This document shows, in pieces, positions 63,008 through 64,000 of a stretch of 64,000 nt of DNA. The translations under genes and the position numbers were made by a program. The notes beneath the pieces were generated by a model, which searched no databases, had not been told where the DNA came from, and saw only the letters and a list, made by a program, of their open reading frames with translations. The number at the start of each line of letters is the position of its first letter. The first letter of the stretch is position 1. Source of the DNA: Propionivibrio soli (lineage in GTDB: Bacteria > Pseudomonadota > Gammaproteobacteria > Burkholderiales > Rhodocyclaceae); NCBI RefSeq assembly GCF_025770765.1, contig NZ_JANZKY010000019.1, forward strand, positions 29,836-93,835, written 5' to 3'.

Positions 63008-63499
63008 CTACGCTTTCTTCGGATAGTCGAAGGCTACCTTCTCCGGCTTAACGGAATCGATAGCCGCCCACGACTTCGATGTAAATGTGATTTGCACGAC
63101 GGCGCACGTCGGCAACTCCGCGATATCGCCGGACAGGCGACGTGCAAGTTCCGAGAACTCGGGGTTGTGGCCAAAGAGCATTACGCACTTTAGTTTTTCA
63201 TCGAGTCCGCCGATAACTGCCAGCAGCGTTGCCGGGTCGGTGGCATAAAGCCGATCGTCCACGACGATATCCTTGGCCTTGTAGCCGAGTTCCTCCGCGA
63301 AGATTTCCGCCGTTGTCAGCGCTCGCCGCGCCGGGCTCGACAGGATCAGGTCAGGTTTCCCCTCCTGTTTGGCGACACGTCTTCCCATGATGGGTGCATC
63401 GTGTCTGCCCCGGTCGGCCAACGGCCGCTCCATGTCGGATTGACCCGCACCAGCCAAGCTCGATTTGGCATGGCGTACAAGAATAAGCGTTCGTTTCAT
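63008..63499 (-). CDS. SixA-like phosphohistidine phosphatase
   Basis: 163 residues of the histidine phosphatase superfamily: LILVRHAKSS (catalytic His about residue 9, Arg before it), RPLADRGRHDAP, LILSSPARRALTTAE (second Arg) and VMLFGHNPEFSELA (second His). Short SixA-type proteins remove phosphate from His-containing phosphotransfer proteins. Target unknown. GAGG before the ATG at 63499. Confidence 0.85.
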   Translation of the reverse strand: MKRTLILVRHAKSSLAGAGQSDMERPLADRGRHDAPIMGRRVAKQEGKPDLILSSPARRALTTAEIFAEELGYKAKDIVVDDRLYATDPATLLAVIGGLDEKLKCVMLFGHNPEFSELARRLSGDIAELPTCAVVQITFTSKSWAAIDSVKPEKVAFDYPKKA

Positions 63500-63690
63500 G
63501 GCAACCTCGAAGGCGATGCTTCCGGGCATCGAAGCACGCGCAAAATGAAAATTATGGCGATTTTCGCCATAGTGTTTCAACAGACTGGCCGTTTATCACT
63601 GATAACGGAATGATTAAAGTTTCTCCTACGCGCTGGCCATCGCCACGCAGAAGACGACTAGACAGTACAACGTTAATCCAAGGAGAAATC

Positions 63691-64000
63691 ATGAACATCA
63701 CCGTTATTGGTACCGGTAACATGGGCTCGAGTTTCGTCAAACAACTGACGCGTGCAGGACACCACGTCACGATCACCGCCCGCCATTTGGACAAAGCGCA
63801 AGCGCTGGCCGCCGCCAACCCGGGGGCGATCGCGCTTCCGGCAGCAAAGGCTGCCGCCAGCGCCGATGCTATCGTTGTAGCCACGCCCTATAGCGAGGCG
63901 GTCTCGGCACTCCAATCCCTGGGCGAATTGCGCGGGAACGTCGTGATCGACATTACCAACCCGCTCACCGCTGACTACATGGGGCTGACTATCGGTCACC
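63691..64000 (+). CDS. NADP-binding F420-dependent oxidoreductase-like protein (3' truncated by window)
   Basis: At least 103 residues before the window ends. N-terminal Rossmann motif ITVIGTGNMGSSFVKQL, ITARHLDKA, then ADAIVVATPYSEAVSAL and GNVVIDITNPLTADYMGL, typical of the NADPH:F420 oxidoreductase/NADP_oxidored_F420 family of small dehydrogenases. Strong AGGAG eight bases before the ATG. Substrate unknown. Confidence 0.82.
   Translation, partial: MNITVIGTGNMGSSFVKQLTRAGHHVTITARHLDKAQALAAANPGAIALPAAKAAASADAIVVATPYSEAVSALQSLGELRGNVVIDITNPLTADYMGLTIGH

Overview
The window is GC-rich, densely coded DNA of a betaproteobacterium. Rhodocyclales is most likely (Azoarcus/Aromatoleum/Thauera type). 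The inference rests on the gene order sdhE-gltA-odhA-odhB-lpdA, on a ferredoxin-linked 2-oxoacid oxidoreductase operon typical of denitrifying or aromatic-degrading relatives, and on housekeeping genes of proteobacterial type (rsmJ, rlmJ, rluA, mdh). I saw no rRNA, tRNA, IS element, prophage or CRISPR array. The large antisense open frames look like by-products of high GC.

Layout. 1-9.1 kb: a rhomboid protease cut by the window edge, a TudS-related protein, a coupled DUF2339/DUF3999 membrane pair, a DoxX-like protein and rsmJ. 9.2-15 kb: an iron-uptake cluster on the minus strand (TonB-dependent siderophore receptor, PepSY reductase-like protein, tonB, exbB, exbD) behind two Fur-box-like sites. 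15-25 kb: mixed housekeeping and transport genes (rluA, AEC permease, divergent folE, nitronate monooxygenase, RRM protein, rlmJ, an exported 11-residue-repeat protein, DMT permease, MazG-like, citE-like lyase, mdh). 25.6-33.1 kb: TCA-cycle block sdhE-gltA-odhA-odhB-lpdA, in which the usual sdhCDAB genes are absent. 33.4-35.2 kb: an overlapping gene pair that looks like a split 3-dehydroshikimate-dehydratase-type protein (HPPD-like half and TIM-barrel half), with key metal ligands apparently lost in both halves.

36.4-44.1 kb: a five-gene minus-strand operon with an NfnA/SudB-like and an NfnB/SudA-like electron-transfer pair, korA, korB and a 732-residue protein ending in a one-cluster ferredoxin domain. 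The genome therefore carries two routes for 2-oxoacid (probably 2-oxoglutarate) oxidation within 17 kb: an NAD-linked complex and a ferredoxin-linked enzyme with its own pyridine-nucleotide/ferredoxin oxidoreductase.

47-63 kb: two adjacent carbohydrate modules. Module A is probably controlled by a FadR-type GntR regulator. It holds a cytoplasmic beta-propeller-like protein, a beta-hydroxyacid dehydrogenase, a two-subunit dihydroxyacetone-type kinase (DhaK, DhaL) and a TRAP transporter. Module B sits behind a LacI regulator and an array of TGCGCA sites. It holds a sugar ABC transporter, a xylitol-dehydrogenase-like enzyme and an FGGY kinase, consistent with xylitol to xylulose to xylulose 5-phosphate. 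The window closes with a SixA-like phosphatase and a truncated NADP-binding oxidoreductase.
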